Shown: positions 21,788 to 29,408 of the stretch, one piece after another
How the letters are laid out: each line of letters starts with the position of its first letter
How positions within the stretch are numbered: position 1 is the stretch's first letter
Assembly: GCA_036826475.1 (NCBI GenBank)
Contig: DAISWG010000040.1
Location: 1-36,253, forward strand
Length of the DNA stretch: 36,253 bases
Direction: 5' to 3'
From: Miltoncostaea sp036826475
Lineage (GTDB): Bacteria; Actinomycetota; Thermoleophilia; Miltoncostaeales; Miltoncostaeaceae
The notes under the pieces: model-generated
Database searches by the model: none
Told to the model about the DNA's origin: nothing
What the model saw: the letters and a program-made list of their open reading frames with translations, nothing else
Translations under genes and position numbers: made by a program

Positions 21788-22987
21788 CTACGTTCCCGAA
21801 CCCGAGCCGAAGACCACCATCGTCGCGGTGAAGCCGTGCAGGAAGCTGCGGCCGCCGACCGGGCCGATCTCGCCGTTGCAGAAGAGACCGGCGGCGGGCA
21901 CGTCGCCGAGCTCCTCGGCGATGACCGCCGCGTCGTGGTGGGGCGACGCGAACATCCGCGTCCCGCGGCCGTTGCAGCTGAACACGAGCGCGCCCGCCGG
22001 GGCGGCGCCGCCCAGCCCGGCCCGCGCCGCCCGCAGGGCCTCGCGCAGATCCTCGTCGGCCGACGACGCGTCGCGCACCTGGAAGCGCATCGTCTGGCCC
22101 ACGCGCACCTGCTCGCCGACGATCAGGCTGCCGCTCTCGCGGTCGCCGCCGTGGATCGCGCGCACCAGGAAGTCCCCGCGCGTGTAGTCCGGCACGTTCT
22201 CGTCGATCACCAGGCCGGCCATCAGGCCCTCCACCGCGAGCGACCGCTCCTCGGGCTCCAGCGCGGCGACGACCTCCTCCAGCTTGTCGAGCGCCGGCGT
22301 GCCCGCCAGCGACCTGACGGTGGAGCCCTCGCCGTCGGTGATCACCATCTCGGGGCCCACCGGCATGCAGCCCTGGGACACCACGGTGCGCATCGTCGCC
22401 CCCCGCAGGGCGACGGCGGCGGCGCCCTCCTCCAGCACGTCCTGCCCGGCGAACAGCCGGTGCACCCCGGGGCGTCGGCCCCCCGACGCGAGGCCGCCGA
22501 CCACCACCGGGGCGCCCGGCTCGTCGTTGAGCTCCGCCAGCAGCCCGTCGGCGGGGAAGGTGAACGGGTCGGCGAGCATGATGATCGGGCCGATGTTGCC
22601 GGCGGGGGCGTCGGCCACCGCGTCGGGCCAGCCGAGCACGCCCAGACCCTCCCCGAGCGGTCGGGCGACGAGGCGGAACGGGATGACCTCCGTGCCCGGC
22701 AGCACAGCCGCCCACACCGCCAGGGCGGGGCCGTCCTCGATCTCGCGGCCCGCGCCGACCACCGCCTCGCCCATCGAGCCGATCAGGTTCTCGGGCGCCA
22801 GCTCGTCGTGGACCGCGTCGAGGAGCCCCTCGGCGTCGTCGCACAGGTCAGGCGACGCGAACATCACGACGAGGGTGGGCGGCGACCCGCCGAGCGTCGC
22901 GCGCGCGGCGGCGCAGGCCTCGGCGGCGGCGTCGCGGGGATCCGCGGCCTGGGACAGTCCCACGCCGAAACGGTCGTCGGTGCTCAT
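21788..22987 (-). CDS. FIST-domain (small-ligand sensory) protein
   Basis: 399 residues made of a FIST N domain (about 15-215) and a FIST C domain (about 220-390) with no attached kinase, cyclase or receiver output. Family marks are LVVMFASPDLCDD, the ENLIGSMGEAVVGAGREIEDGPALAVW region, VVGGLASGGRRPG, GALVFSCNGRGTRMF and the C-terminal AAGLFCNGEIGPVGGRSFLHGFTATM. FIST domains are proposed to bind small ligands such as amino acids. Here one stands alone behind a DUF2007-type gene and a rhomboid protease, with 7 bp to the DUF2007 stop. The ATG at 22987 has only a weak ribosome binding site, which suggests coupling to the upstream gene. Confidence 0.85.
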   Translation of the reverse strand: MSTDDRFGVGLSQAADPRDAAAEACAAARATLGGSPPTLVVMFASPDLCDDAEGLLDAVHDELAPENLIGSMGEAVVGAGREIEDGPALAVWAAVLPGTEVIPFRLVARPLGEGLGVLGWPDAVADAPAGNIGPIIMLADPFTFPADGLLAELNDEPGAPVVVGGLASGGRRPGVHRLFAGQDVLEEGAAAVALRGATMRTVVSQGCMPVGPEMVITDGEGSTVRSLAGTPALDKLEEVVAALEPEERSLAVEGLMAGLVIDENVPDYTRGDFLVRAIHGGDRESGSLIVGEQVRVGQTMRFQVRDASSADEDLREALRAARAGLGGAAPAGALVFSCNGRGTRMFASPHHDAAVIAEELGDVPAAGLFCNGEIGPVGGRSFLHGFTATMVVFGSGSGT

Positions 22988-22994
22988 TCCGGGA

Positions 22995-23282
22995 TCATCG
23001 CGCAGGCGGGGCCTCGTCCGCCTCCCCGGCCGACTCCATGGGGTCGAGCAGCGCGCGCGCCTCCAGCGCCCGGTCGGCCGGGACCAGCAGCTCCCGGGGG
23101 CCGCCGGCGAGCATGTCGGGCACGTCCATGGTGGTACGCCGCACCAGCACCGGGATGTCCAGCTCCCCCAGTAGCGACGCCAGCATCTCGGCCTCCGGCT
23201 GGTGCATCGCCGTCGCCACGCGCATCCACTCGGGCGCGGGCGGCCGCCGCTCACGCGCCCGTCGGCGGCGGAACAGGCTCAC
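22995..23282 (-). CDS. DUF2007-like putative signal-transducing protein
   Basis: 95 residues. After an Arg-rich start (SLFRRRRARERR) comes a single small ferredoxin-like domain. It has VATAMHQPEAEMLASLLGELDIPVLVRR, the strand-helix-strand typical of DUF2007 (inputs of the form vxxaxsxxeAellrslLexxGIpv), then GGPRELLVPADRALEARALLD, the closing strand and helix. The family is described only as a putative prokaryotic signal-transducing protein. GTG 23282 is preferred because it overlaps the rhomboid stop as GTGA; a second GTG lies one codon earlier. It is the third gene of the argF-rhomboid-DUF2007-FIST run. Confidence 0.75.
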   Translation of the reverse strand: MSLFRRRRARERRPPAPEWMRVATAMHQPEAEMLASLLGELDIPVLVRRTTMDVPDMLAGGPRELLVPADRALEARALLDPMESAGEADEAPPAR

Positions 23283-24028
23283 CACGGCCGCCCCACGACC
23301 GGCGACGCCGGCGAGGCGGGGGGATCGGGGCTCCGCCCGACCAGGAAGGGCCGGATCAGTGCCGCGCCGGCGATGAACCCGCCGATGTGTGCCATGTAGG
23401 CCACGCCGCCGCCGCCCGCCGTCGCGTCGTCACCCAGGTAGAGAAGCTGTAGCGCCAGGTAGATCAGCAGCCAGATCCAGGCGGGAAGCTTGAACGGCAG
23501 GAAGAACAGCGGCAGCACCACCGTCCAGACAGGCACCCTGGGGTACAGCACCAGGTACGCGCCGAGGATGCCCGATATCGCCCCGGACGCGCCGATCAGC
23601 GGCACCTGGCTGCCGGGGTCCACCGCCACCTGGGCCAGGGTCGCGAGTATGCCGCACACCAGGAAGAACGGGATGTATCGGATGCGCCCGAGCCGTTGCT
23701 CGATGTTGTTGCCGAACACCCACAGGAACAGCATGTTGAAGCCCAGGTGCAGCCAGTCGGCGTGCAGGAACAGGCTGGTGAGCAGCGCCAGGAACCGCGG
23801 CTGCTCCTGGTTCAGGCGGTCGCAGCCGTCGACCGGCTCGTCCCCGGGCCCGTGGACCACGTTGTCGGCGATCAGGCCGTACTCGCAGATGAAGCCCTGG
23901 CGGCTGTCGAGGCTGAGGTCGTCCGCCTTGGTCTGCTGGTAGGCGAACACCAGCACGCAGACGACGATGAGCGCGATCGTGAGCACCGCGGGACGCCGCG
24001 TGGGGTTGACGTCCTTGAGCGGGATCAC
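23279..24028 (-). CDS. Rhomboid family intramembrane serine protease
   Basis: 249 residues with six or seven membrane helices. The catalytic serine lies in GASGAISG (GxSx motif) and the catalytic histidine in YMAHIGGF, the expected Ser/His dyad. The helix with WLHLGFNMLFLWVFG is the conserved His/Asn-bearing TM2 that follows the L1 loop. Two cysteines (in FICEYG and VDGCDR) occur in the first external loop. Rhomboids cut transmembrane or membrane-near segments; the substrate here is unknown. The GTG start comes 11 bp after the argF stop. Its stop overlaps the DUF2007 start, so the two are coupled. Confidence 0.92.
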   Translation of the reverse strand: MIPLKDVNPTRRPAVLTIALIVVCVLVFAYQQTKADDLSLDSRQGFICEYGLIADNVVHGPGDEPVDGCDRLNQEQPRFLALLTSLFLHADWLHLGFNMLFLWVFGNNIEQRLGRIRYIPFFLVCGILATLAQVAVDPGSQVPLIGASGAISGILGAYLVLYPRVPVWTVVLPLFFLPFKLPAWIWLLIYLALQLLYLGDDATAGGGGVAYMAHIGGFIAGAALIRPFLVGRSPDPPASPASPVVGRPW

Positions 24029-24039
24029 GCGATGACCAC

Positions 24040-24999
24040 CTAGGTGCCGGCGAGCACGTGGGCGAGCAGTGATGCCTGGGCGTGCATCCGGTTCTCGGCC
24101 TGGTCCCACACCGCCGACCGAGGCCCGTGGAGCACCTCGTGGGTGATCTCCTCGCCCGCGTGCGCGGGCAGGCAGTGCAGCGCGACCGCGTCTCCCGCTG
24201 CGCGGTCCATCAGGGCGTCGTCGATGCGATACGGGTCGAGGTGGCGCAGGCGCTCCTCGCGCGTGTCCTCGTCGCCCATCGAGACCCAGGTGTCGGTGTA
24301 CAGGGCGCGGGCGCCGGCCACCGCCTCGAGGGGGTCGGCGGTCACGCGGGCGCCGCCTCCCCGCTCGCGCCCGGCGGCGTCGGCCCACGCCACCACCTCC
24401 GGGTCGGGCTGGTAGCCCGGCGGGCACGCCGCCACCACCTCCATGCCGGTCAGCGCGCCGACGATCATGAGCGACACGCACACGTTGTTGCCGTCCCCGA
24501 GGTACGCCACCCGCAGGCCCGCGAGGTCCCCGAAGCGCTCCTTCAGCGTCTGCGCATCGGCGAGCGCCTGACAGGGGTGGTGCTCGTACGTGAGGCCGTT
24601 GACGACCGGGACGCCCGCGTGCCGGTCGAGCTCCTCCAGGGCGGCGTGCGGCCCGGTGCGCAGCATGATCGCGTCGACCATCCTCCCGAGGACCTTCGCG
24701 GTGTCCTCGATCGTCTCGCCGCGTCCGAGCTGCATGTCGCCGGACGAGAGCACCATCTCGGTGCCGCCCAGCCGGGCGATGCCGCTGGCGAACGACACCC
24801 GGGTGCGGGTCGAGGGCCGCTCGAAGACGAGCGCCACCACCTTCCCCGCGAGCAGGGGCGGCCAGCCGTCGCGGACGGTCGCGCGCAGGTGCGAGGCGTA
24901 CTCCAGGATCGCGGCGACGGCCTCGGGCTCGTGGTGCCGCAGCGTCAGGAGGGACCGTCCGCGCAGGGACGGATACGGCGTGAAGGCGGGGTCCGGCAC
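24040..24999 (-). CDS. argF: Ornithine carbamoyltransferase
   Basis: 319 residues. It makes citrulline from ornithine and carbamoyl phosphate in arginine synthesis. The carbamoyl-phosphate loop FERPSTRTRVSF is near residue 60, then GETIEDTAKVLGRM, the HPCQALADAQT box, DGNNVCVSLM and the ornithine loop HCLPAHAGEEIT. All indicate OTCase rather than ATCase. The GTG start lies 9 bases past a TATGCT box. Other arg genes are not in this window, so argF is separated from the usual arg cluster here. It heads a minus-strand run with rhomboid, DUF2007 and FIST genes, which may be co-transcribed. Confidence 0.95.
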   Translation of the reverse strand: MPDPAFTPYPSLRGRSLLTLRHHEPEAVAAILEYASHLRATVRDGWPPLLAGKVVALVFERPSTRTRVSFASGIARLGGTEMVLSSGDMQLGRGETIEDTAKVLGRMVDAIMLRTGPHAALEELDRHAGVPVVNGLTYEHHPCQALADAQTLKERFGDLAGLRVAYLGDGNNVCVSLMIVGALTGMEVVAACPPGYQPDPEVVAWADAAGRERGGGARVTADPLEAVAGARALYTDTWVSMGDEDTREERLRHLDPYRIDDALMDRAAGDAVALHCLPAHAGEEITHEVLHGPRSAVWDQAENRMHAQASLLAHVLAGT

Positions 25000-25008
25000 G
25001 GGTGGAGG

Positions 25009-25014
25009 AGCATA
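25009..25014 (-). promoter_or_regulatory. -10 box of argF (TATGCT)
   Basis: TATGCT on the minus strand ends 9 bases before the GTG at 24999, implying a leaderless or near-leaderless transcript. No ARG-box-like palindrome was evident nearby. Confidence 0.45.
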
Positions 25015-25055
25015 GCCCCGCCGTCGCGGGTCGCGGGTCCGTCCGGACACGGGAC

Positions 25056-25061
25056 TACCGT
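25056..25061 (+). promoter_or_regulatory. -10 box of the diguanylate cyclase gene (TACCGT)
   Basis: TACCGT lies 25 bases before the ATG at 25087, leaving a short leader with a G-rich stretch (GGGGG) as ribosome binding site. It is divergent from the argF -10 box, 41 bp away. Confidence 0.4.
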
Positions 25062-25086
25062 TCCGCGCGTCGAACCTCCGGGGGAC

Positions 25087-25968
25087 ATGCGCACCTCCCA
25101 CGCGGCACGTGATCTCGAGGCGTCCGACGGCGCCGGGCCGGCGCGGCGGCGCGCCGTCCTGCTCGCCGTCGCCGTCGCCGTCCCCTCCGCCCTCGTGCTG
25201 CTGGGCGCCACGCCCGCCTGGACGCTCTTCGCGCTGCCGATGGCGTTGGCGGTCCCGCTCGCCGGGCCCGCAGGGCTGGCCGGCGCGTCGGTCGTCGCGG
25301 CCATCATGTGCGCCCTCGCGTCGGGCCGGGAGGGCGCGGACGGGCGCGCCATGACCGTCGGCCTCCTGGCGTTCGCCGCCGCCGGCGTCGCCGTCGGGGC
25401 GGGTCACCGCGCCCAGGAGCGCGCCGCCGCGCGCATCGCCGACCAGTCGCTGGTCGACCGGCTCACGGGCGTCCACAACTACGCGTTCTTCGCCGACGCC
25501 CTGCCTCGGGAGTGCCGCCGCGCCGAGCGGTACGGCCTGCCGCTGTCGCTGATCCTGCTCGACCTCGACCGGTTCAAGGCGTTCAACGACCGCCACGGCC
25601 ACGACGCCGGCAACCGGCTGCTCGCCGCCGTGGGCGAGGCGATCCGGCGGAGCTCGCGGGCGTCGGACATCGCCGCCCGCTTCGGGGGGGAGGAGTTCGC
25701 GCTGATCGTCCCCGGCCCCGCCGAGGAGGCGCTGGAGGCGGCGGAGCGCATCCGCGCGGCGGTCGCGGAGTTGCGGGTGCTCGTCGCCGGCGGCGAGACG
25801 GCCGGCACCACGATCTCCGCGGGCGTCGCCGACTTCGGGAACGGCGAGGGCGACCGCGGCGACCGCATGCTCGACCAGGCCGACAAGGCCCTCTACCACT
25901 CCAAGGCGTCCGGCCGGGACCGGGTGAGCCTGTTCGCGCCCGAGCACCGCTGGGCGGCGGCCTCCTAG
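25087..25968 (+). CDS. Membrane-bound diguanylate cyclase (GGDEF)
   Basis: 293 residues. Three or four hydrophobic helices (about 22-40, 45-60, 63-79, 88-105) are followed by a short linker and a GGDEF domain (about 122-280). It has DRLTGVHN (124-131), LILLDLDRFKAFND with the metal-binding Asp, and the active-site loop GGEEF at 200-204. An RxxD inhibitory site (RASD, 191-194) lies exactly five residues before the loop, so the enzyme should be feedback-inhibited by c-di-GMP. No phosphodiesterase domain is attached and no partner EAL or PilZ gene is in the window. Its TAG stop shares the CTAG palindrome with the convergent gene's stop. Confidence 0.93.
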   Translation: MRTSHAARDLEASDGAGPARRRAVLLAVAVAVPSALVLLGATPAWTLFALPMALAVPLAGPAGLAGASVVAAIMCALASGREGADGRAMTVGLLAFAAAGVAVGAGHRAQERAAARIADQSLVDRLTGVHNYAFFADALPRECRRAERYGLPLSLILLDLDRFKAFNDRHGHDAGNRLLAAVGEAIRRSSRASDIAARFGGEEFALIVPGPAEEALEAAERIRAAVAELRVLVAGGETAGTTISAGVADFGNGEGDRGDRMLDQADKALYHSKASGRDRVSLFAPEHRWAAAS

Positions 25969-26456
25969 ACGGATCTCCCCGGCGGCGGCCGCTCGGCGGC
26001 GGGGCCGCCCTCCTCGTCCGCCTCGGCGTCCGGCAGCGCGAGGGCGGTCTCCACGAAGTCCGGCGTCGGCCCCAGCGCCACGCCCAGGGCGCCGATGCCC
26101 AGCACCAGCAGCAGCGCCACGGTGGACGGGTCGTTGGTCAGCACGTCTGATGCGCCCTGGGTGACCACGCCGACGACGCCCCACAGGGTCAGGAACGCCC
26201 CCACGACGATCAGGTACGCACGCGCCCGGCCGGCGTGCACGCTGAGCGCGATGCCGGCGATCCCGATCACGAACCAGATCGCGGCCGTGGCCGGGGCGAT
26301 GAGCAGTGTGGCGAGGTCCTGCGTCTCGCCGGTGGTGCCCACGCGCACCAGCCCCACGATCCCGGCGAAGGCCAGGACGCAGGCGACGATCCGTGCGGCG
26401 CCGATCATCGAGCGCTCGCGCCGGGTGCCGGTGGCCGTGGGTGGCTCCGTGATCAT
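25965..26456 (-). CDS. Four-helix membrane protein (DUF4383-like)
   Basis: 163 residues with four hydrophobic helices (about 18-38, 50-72, 78-100, 110-130) and an acidic then Pro/Arg-rich C-terminal tail. The helix pattern and the pair RARAYLIVVGAFLTLWGVVG resemble DUF4383, a family with no known function; this assignment is by eye. ATG 26456 has AAGGGA upstream. It follows the small PAP2 gene by 15 bp on the same strand and probably shares its transcript. It converges on the diguanylate cyclase with a 4-bp stop overlap. Confidence 0.65.
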   Translation of the reverse strand: MITEPPTATGTRRERSMIGAARIVACVLAFAGIVGLVRVGTTGETQDLATLLIAPATAAIWFVIGIAGIALSVHAGRARAYLIVVGAFLTLWGVVGVVTQGASDVLTNDPSTVALLLVLGIGALGVALGPTPDFVETALALPDAEADEEGGPAAERPPPGRSV

Positions 26457-26471
26457 CCCGGGTCCCTTGTA

Positions 26472-26972
26472 TCAGGCCCCGGCGCGCCGGCGCTGCCCGC
26501 CCGCGAGCGCGGACACCACCCGCGCGCTCGCGAGACCCAGCGCGGCGCCCGCCGCGATGTCGGCCGGGTCGTGCTCGGCGGCGGCCACCCGCGCCGCCAT
26601 GCCCACCACGGCCCCGGCGGCCATCGCCCGCCCCACCCGCGGGGCCCCGGCGGCGGCGGTGCGGGCGATCGCGGCCGACGCTGCGGCGTGGCGGCTCGGC
26701 AGGCCGCCATCCGCCCGGTCGCCGGGCCGGGGACGGGCGAGCCGGTCGCGCAGCAGCCTCGCCGCCACCGCCGCTCCGACCCCCGCGGCGAGGCAGCGCA
26801 GCCCGGTCGCCCGCGTCGGCCGGCGCAGGATCATGACGGCCACGGCGATGCGGAACGCCGGGCTCATCACGCGCGCGGTGACGCGCGCCCACGAGGGGCC
26901 GCCCGGGACCGCTGCCGCCAGGCGGCGGATCGCGCCCCCCAGGCGCCGGTCGAGCTGCAGGAGGCGGCGCAT
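26472..26972 (-). CDS. Small PAP2-family phosphatase
   Basis: 166 residues. The catalytic blocks of the PAP2 superfamily are compact but readable: RPRPGDR (the KxxxxxxRP-like first block), GGLPSRHAAASAA (PSGH-like block with His) and AAEHDPADIAAGAALG (the SRxxxxxHxxxD-like block with His and Asp). Hydrophobic segments around these suggest membrane insertion, although they are Ala-rich and short. The substrate is probably a lipid phosphate such as undecaprenyl diphosphate or phosphatidylglycerophosphate (inference). The ATG lies 8 bases past TAGCCT, another leaderless-type promoter, back to back with that of the thioredoxin gene. Confidence 0.75.
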   Translation of the reverse strand: MRRLLQLDRRLGGAIRRLAAAVPGGPSWARVTARVMSPAFRIAVAVMILRRPTRATGLRCLAAGVGAAVAARLLRDRLARPRPGDRADGGLPSRHAAASAAIARTAAAGAPRVGRAMAAGAVVGMAARVAAAEHDPADIAAGAALGLASARVVSALAGGQRRRAGA

Positions 26973-26980
26973 CCGGCGGC

Positions 26981-26986
26981 AGGCTA
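26981..26986 (-). promoter_or_regulatory. Leaderless-type -10 box (TAGCCT)
   Basis: TAGCCT on the minus strand ends 8 bases before the ATG at 26972. It forms a divergent pair with the plus-strand box at 27005-27010. Confidence 0.5.
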
Positions 26987-27004
26987 CCGCCGCGGGCCCG
27001 CTGC

Positions 27005-27010
27005 TACATT
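27005..27010 (+). promoter_or_regulatory. Leaderless-type -10 box (TACATT)
   Basis: TACATT sits 7 bases before the ATG at 27018, without a ribosome binding site in between. Confidence 0.55.
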
Positions 27011-27017
27011 CGGGGCG

Positions 27018-27539
27018 ATGCGTCGCGCGCTCGCCCTCCTCGTCGCGCTCGCGGTCGCGGCGGTCCTCGCGGGCTGCAGCGGCGGGGGGCTGGGGGAGAA
27101 CACCGACCAGCAGGTCGTGCCGCCACCCGACCGCAAGGCGGCGCCGAAGGTGGACGTCCCGGCGCTCGACGGGGACGGCCGGGTGAACCTCGCGTCGCAC
27201 CTCGGCACCCCGGTGCTCCTGAACTTCTGGGCGTCGTGGTGCGAGCCGTGCCAGCGCGAGACGCCCGAGCTCGTGGCGTTCGCGAAGCGCCACCCGAAGA
27301 TCGACGTGGTGGGGCTGGCGGTGAACGACATCCCGGCCGACGCCCGCCGGTTCGCGCGCAGGGAGGGGGTGCCGTACGAGCTGGGCCTCGACCGTGACGC
27401 CGACGCGGCGGGACAGTTCGGCGTGAACGGGCTTCCGGTCACCGCGATCATCGACGCCGACGGCAAGCTGGCGGCCACGTTCATCGGCGAGATCTCGGAC
27501 GCGCAGCTCGAGTCCTTCGCGAAGCAGCTCGGTGGCTGA
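27018..27539 (+). CDS. TlpA/ResA-like thioredoxin-fold lipoprotein
   Basis: 173 residues. A lipoprotein signal (RRALALLVALAVAAVLAGC, lipobox LAGC with Cys20) anchors it outside the membrane. A thioredoxin domain follows from about residue 45: PVLLNFWASWCEPCQRETPEL with the redox motif WCEPC, then VVGLAVNDIPADARRFARR (the insert typical of TlpA/ResA), and the cis-Pro loop NGLPVTAIID. Such proteins reduce disulfides, for instance in apocytochrome c, or protect against oxidation. No cytochrome c maturation gene is nearby. The C-terminal end overlaps the tilS start by 8 bases, so it shares a transcript with tilS and hpt. Confidence 0.9.
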   Translation: MRRALALLVALAVAAVLAGCSGGGLGENTDQQVVPPPDRKAAPKVDVPALDGDGRVNLASHLGTPVLLNFWASWCEPCQRETPELVAFAKRHPKIDVVGLAVNDIPADARRFARREGVPYELGLDRDADAAGQFGVNGLPVTAIIDADGKLAATFIGEISDAQLESFAKQLGG

Positions 27540-28839
27540 CCGCCTCCGCCTCGAGGAGCGGGTGGCCGCGCACTGCCGCCGTCACGGCCTGCTGCCGGCG
27601 GGCGCGCCGGTGCTGGCGATGGTCTCCGGGGGCGCCGACTCCCTCTGCCTCATGCATCTGCTGCCGCGGATCCACGACGGGCCCGTGGGCGTGCTGTCGA
27701 TCGACCACGGGCTGCGCCCGGAGGCGGCGGCGGAGGCGCAGGCGGTGGCCGGGGCGGCGCGCGCGCTGGGGCTCGCGGCGCACGTCGCGCCCCTCGGGCT
27801 GGCCGCGGGGCCCGGCGTGCAGGCGCGGGCCCGCGAGGCGCGGCTCGCCGCGGCCAGGGATCTGGCGGCGCGCGAGGGCTACGCCCGCATCGCGACGGGC
27901 CACACGGCGTCCGACCAGGCCGAGACGGTGCTGTTCCGGATGGCCCGCGGCACCGGCCGCACCGGGGCGCTCGGGATGGCGCCGCGCGGCGGCGACCTGA
28001 TCCGTCCCCTCCTGGCCGTCGAGGCGCACGAGACGCGCGCGTGGTGCGCCGCCCACGGCCTCGACCCCGTCCGCGACCCGTCCAACGACGACGACCGCCA
28101 CGCCCGGAGCCGGGTGCGGCACGGGCTGGTGCCGGCGCTGTCGGCCGTCCCCCCCGCCGCGGCCCGCCACGTGGCCGCGTTCGCCGACGCCCTGCGCGAC
28201 GAGGCGGCGCTCCTGGCCCCGCTGGTGGACGCGGCGTGGGGGCGGGCCGCCCGCGGCGACGGGCTCGACCGGGTGGCCCTCGGCGCCGAGCCCGAGCCGA
28301 TGCGGCGGCTGCTGGTGCGCCGCCTGGTCGCCGGGGCGGGCCTGCCCGGCGACGCCCTCGGGGCCGAGCAGGTCGCGCGCGTGCTCGCCCTCCTCGACGC
28401 CGGCGGCGCCGTGGCGCTGCCGGGCGACGGGCGGGCCCAGGTGGTGCGCGGCGTGCTGCGCGTCGACGCGACCCCGCCGGCGCCCCCGCCCGCCGCTCCG
28501 CTGGACGTTCCGGGACGCGTGCCGTTCGGCGCCCTCGCGGTCGTCGCCCGCCGGGGCCGCGGCGTCGCTCCCGGCCCCGACCGGGTGGCGGTGCGCGACG
28601 CCGGGCCGCTCCACGTTCGCCCGCCGCGCGACGGCGACCGCCTGGCGGTCCGCGGCGGCGGGCGGGTGGCGGTGGGGCGGCTCCTCGCCGGCGCCGGCGT
28701 GCCCGTGCGGCTGCGCCCCGCGGTTCCCGTGGTCGCGTCGGGCGACCGCGTCGTGTGGGTCGCGGGGCACCGCGCCGCCGACGACCTCGTCACCGCCGGG
28801 CCGGGGCCCGGGATCGTCCTCGAACTGGAGCGTGCATGA
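27532..28839 (+). CDS. tilS: tRNA(Ile)-lysidine synthase
   Basis: 435 residues. It modifies C34 of the CAU-anticodon tRNA-Ile to lysidine, using ATP and lysine. The PP-loop is VSGGADS (residues 31-37), followed by SIDHGLRPEA, then GHTASDQAETVLFRMARGTG, the core binding region, and the DPSNDDDRHARSRVRH segment that contacts tRNA. A C-terminal TilS_C domain ends with RPPRDGDRLAV and GRLLAGAGVPVRLRPAVPVV. GTG 27532 overlaps the lipoprotein stop, and its own stop overlaps the hpt start (ATGA). The gene is essential in most bacteria. The tilS-hpt pairing is widely conserved. Confidence 0.94.
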   Translation: MADRLRLEERVAAHCRRHGLLPAGAPVLAMVSGGADSLCLMHLLPRIHDGPVGVLSIDHGLRPEAAAEAQAVAGAARALGLAAHVAPLGLAAGPGVQARAREARLAAARDLAAREGYARIATGHTASDQAETVLFRMARGTGRTGALGMAPRGGDLIRPLLAVEAHETRAWCAAHGLDPVRDPSNDDDRHARSRVRHGLVPALSAVPPAAARHVAAFADALRDEAALLAPLVDAAWGRAARGDGLDRVALGAEPEPMRRLLVRRLVAGAGLPGDALGAEQVARVLALLDAGGAVALPGDGRAQVVRGVLRVDATPPAPPPAAPLDVPGRVPFGALAVVARRGRGVAPGPDRVAVRDAGPLHVRPPRDGDRLAVRGGGRVAVGRLLAGAGVPVRLRPAVPVVASGDRVVWVAGHRAADDLVTAGPGPGIVLELERA

Positions 28840-29408
28840 GCGAGTTCGGAACCGTCGGCGAGACCCTCGTCACGGAGGAGGCCCTCCAGGCGCGGATCCG
28901 CGAGCTGGCGGCGCAGGTCTCCGCCGACTACGAGGGGCGCCAGCCGCTCGTGATCGGGGTGCTGAAGGGCGCCGTGTTCTTCATCGCCGATCTGCTCCGG
29001 CACATGACGGTCCCCGTCGAGCTCGACTTCATGGCGGTGTCGTCGTATGGCTCCTCGACCCACTCCTCGGGCGTCGTGCGGATCCTCAAGGACCTGGACA
29101 TCCCCATCGCCGGGCGCGACGTGCTGGTGGTGGAGGACGTCATCGACTCGGGGCTGACGCTCTCGTACCTGATGAAGAACCTGGCGTCGCGCCAGCCGGC
29201 GTCGCTCGAGATCTGCAGCCTGCTCACCAAGCCTGGCCACAAGCGGCTGAACATCCCCCTGCGCTACGTCGGCTTCGACCTGCCCGACGCGTTCGTGATC
29301 GGCTACGGGCTGGACTACTCGGAGCGGTGGCGGAACCTCCCCTACATCGCGGTGCTGGAGCTCGAGGACCCCGGCCGGCCCGGGTCCGTCGCCGACGCCT
29401 CCCAGTAG
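28836..29408 (+). CDS. hpt: Hypoxanthine phosphoribosyltransferase
   Basis: 190 residues. It salvages hypoxanthine and guanine with PRPP to IMP and GMP. The PRPP-binding motif is VLVVEDVIDSGLTLSYL (Glu-Asp pair plus loop). GVLKGAVFFIADLLRHM is the early loop, FMAVSSYGSS the flexible loop, and YVGFDLPDAFVIGYGLDYSERWRNLPYIAVL the purine-site region, given here in consecutive parts of the C-terminal half. The ATG overlaps the tilS stop, and GGAG precedes it by 7 bases. Its last 67 bases overlap the 3' end of the opposite acyl-CoA ligase gene. In many Gram-positive genomes ftsH follows hpt; here it does not. Confidence 0.95.
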   Translation: MSEFGTVGETLVTEEALQARIRELAAQVSADYEGRQPLVIGVLKGAVFFIADLLRHMTVPVELDFMAVSSYGSSTHSSGVVRILKDLDIPIAGRDVLVVEDVIDSGLTLSYLMKNLASRQPASLEICSLLTKPGHKRLNIPLRYVGFDLPDAFVIGYGLDYSERWRNLPYIAVLELEDPGRPGSVADASQ

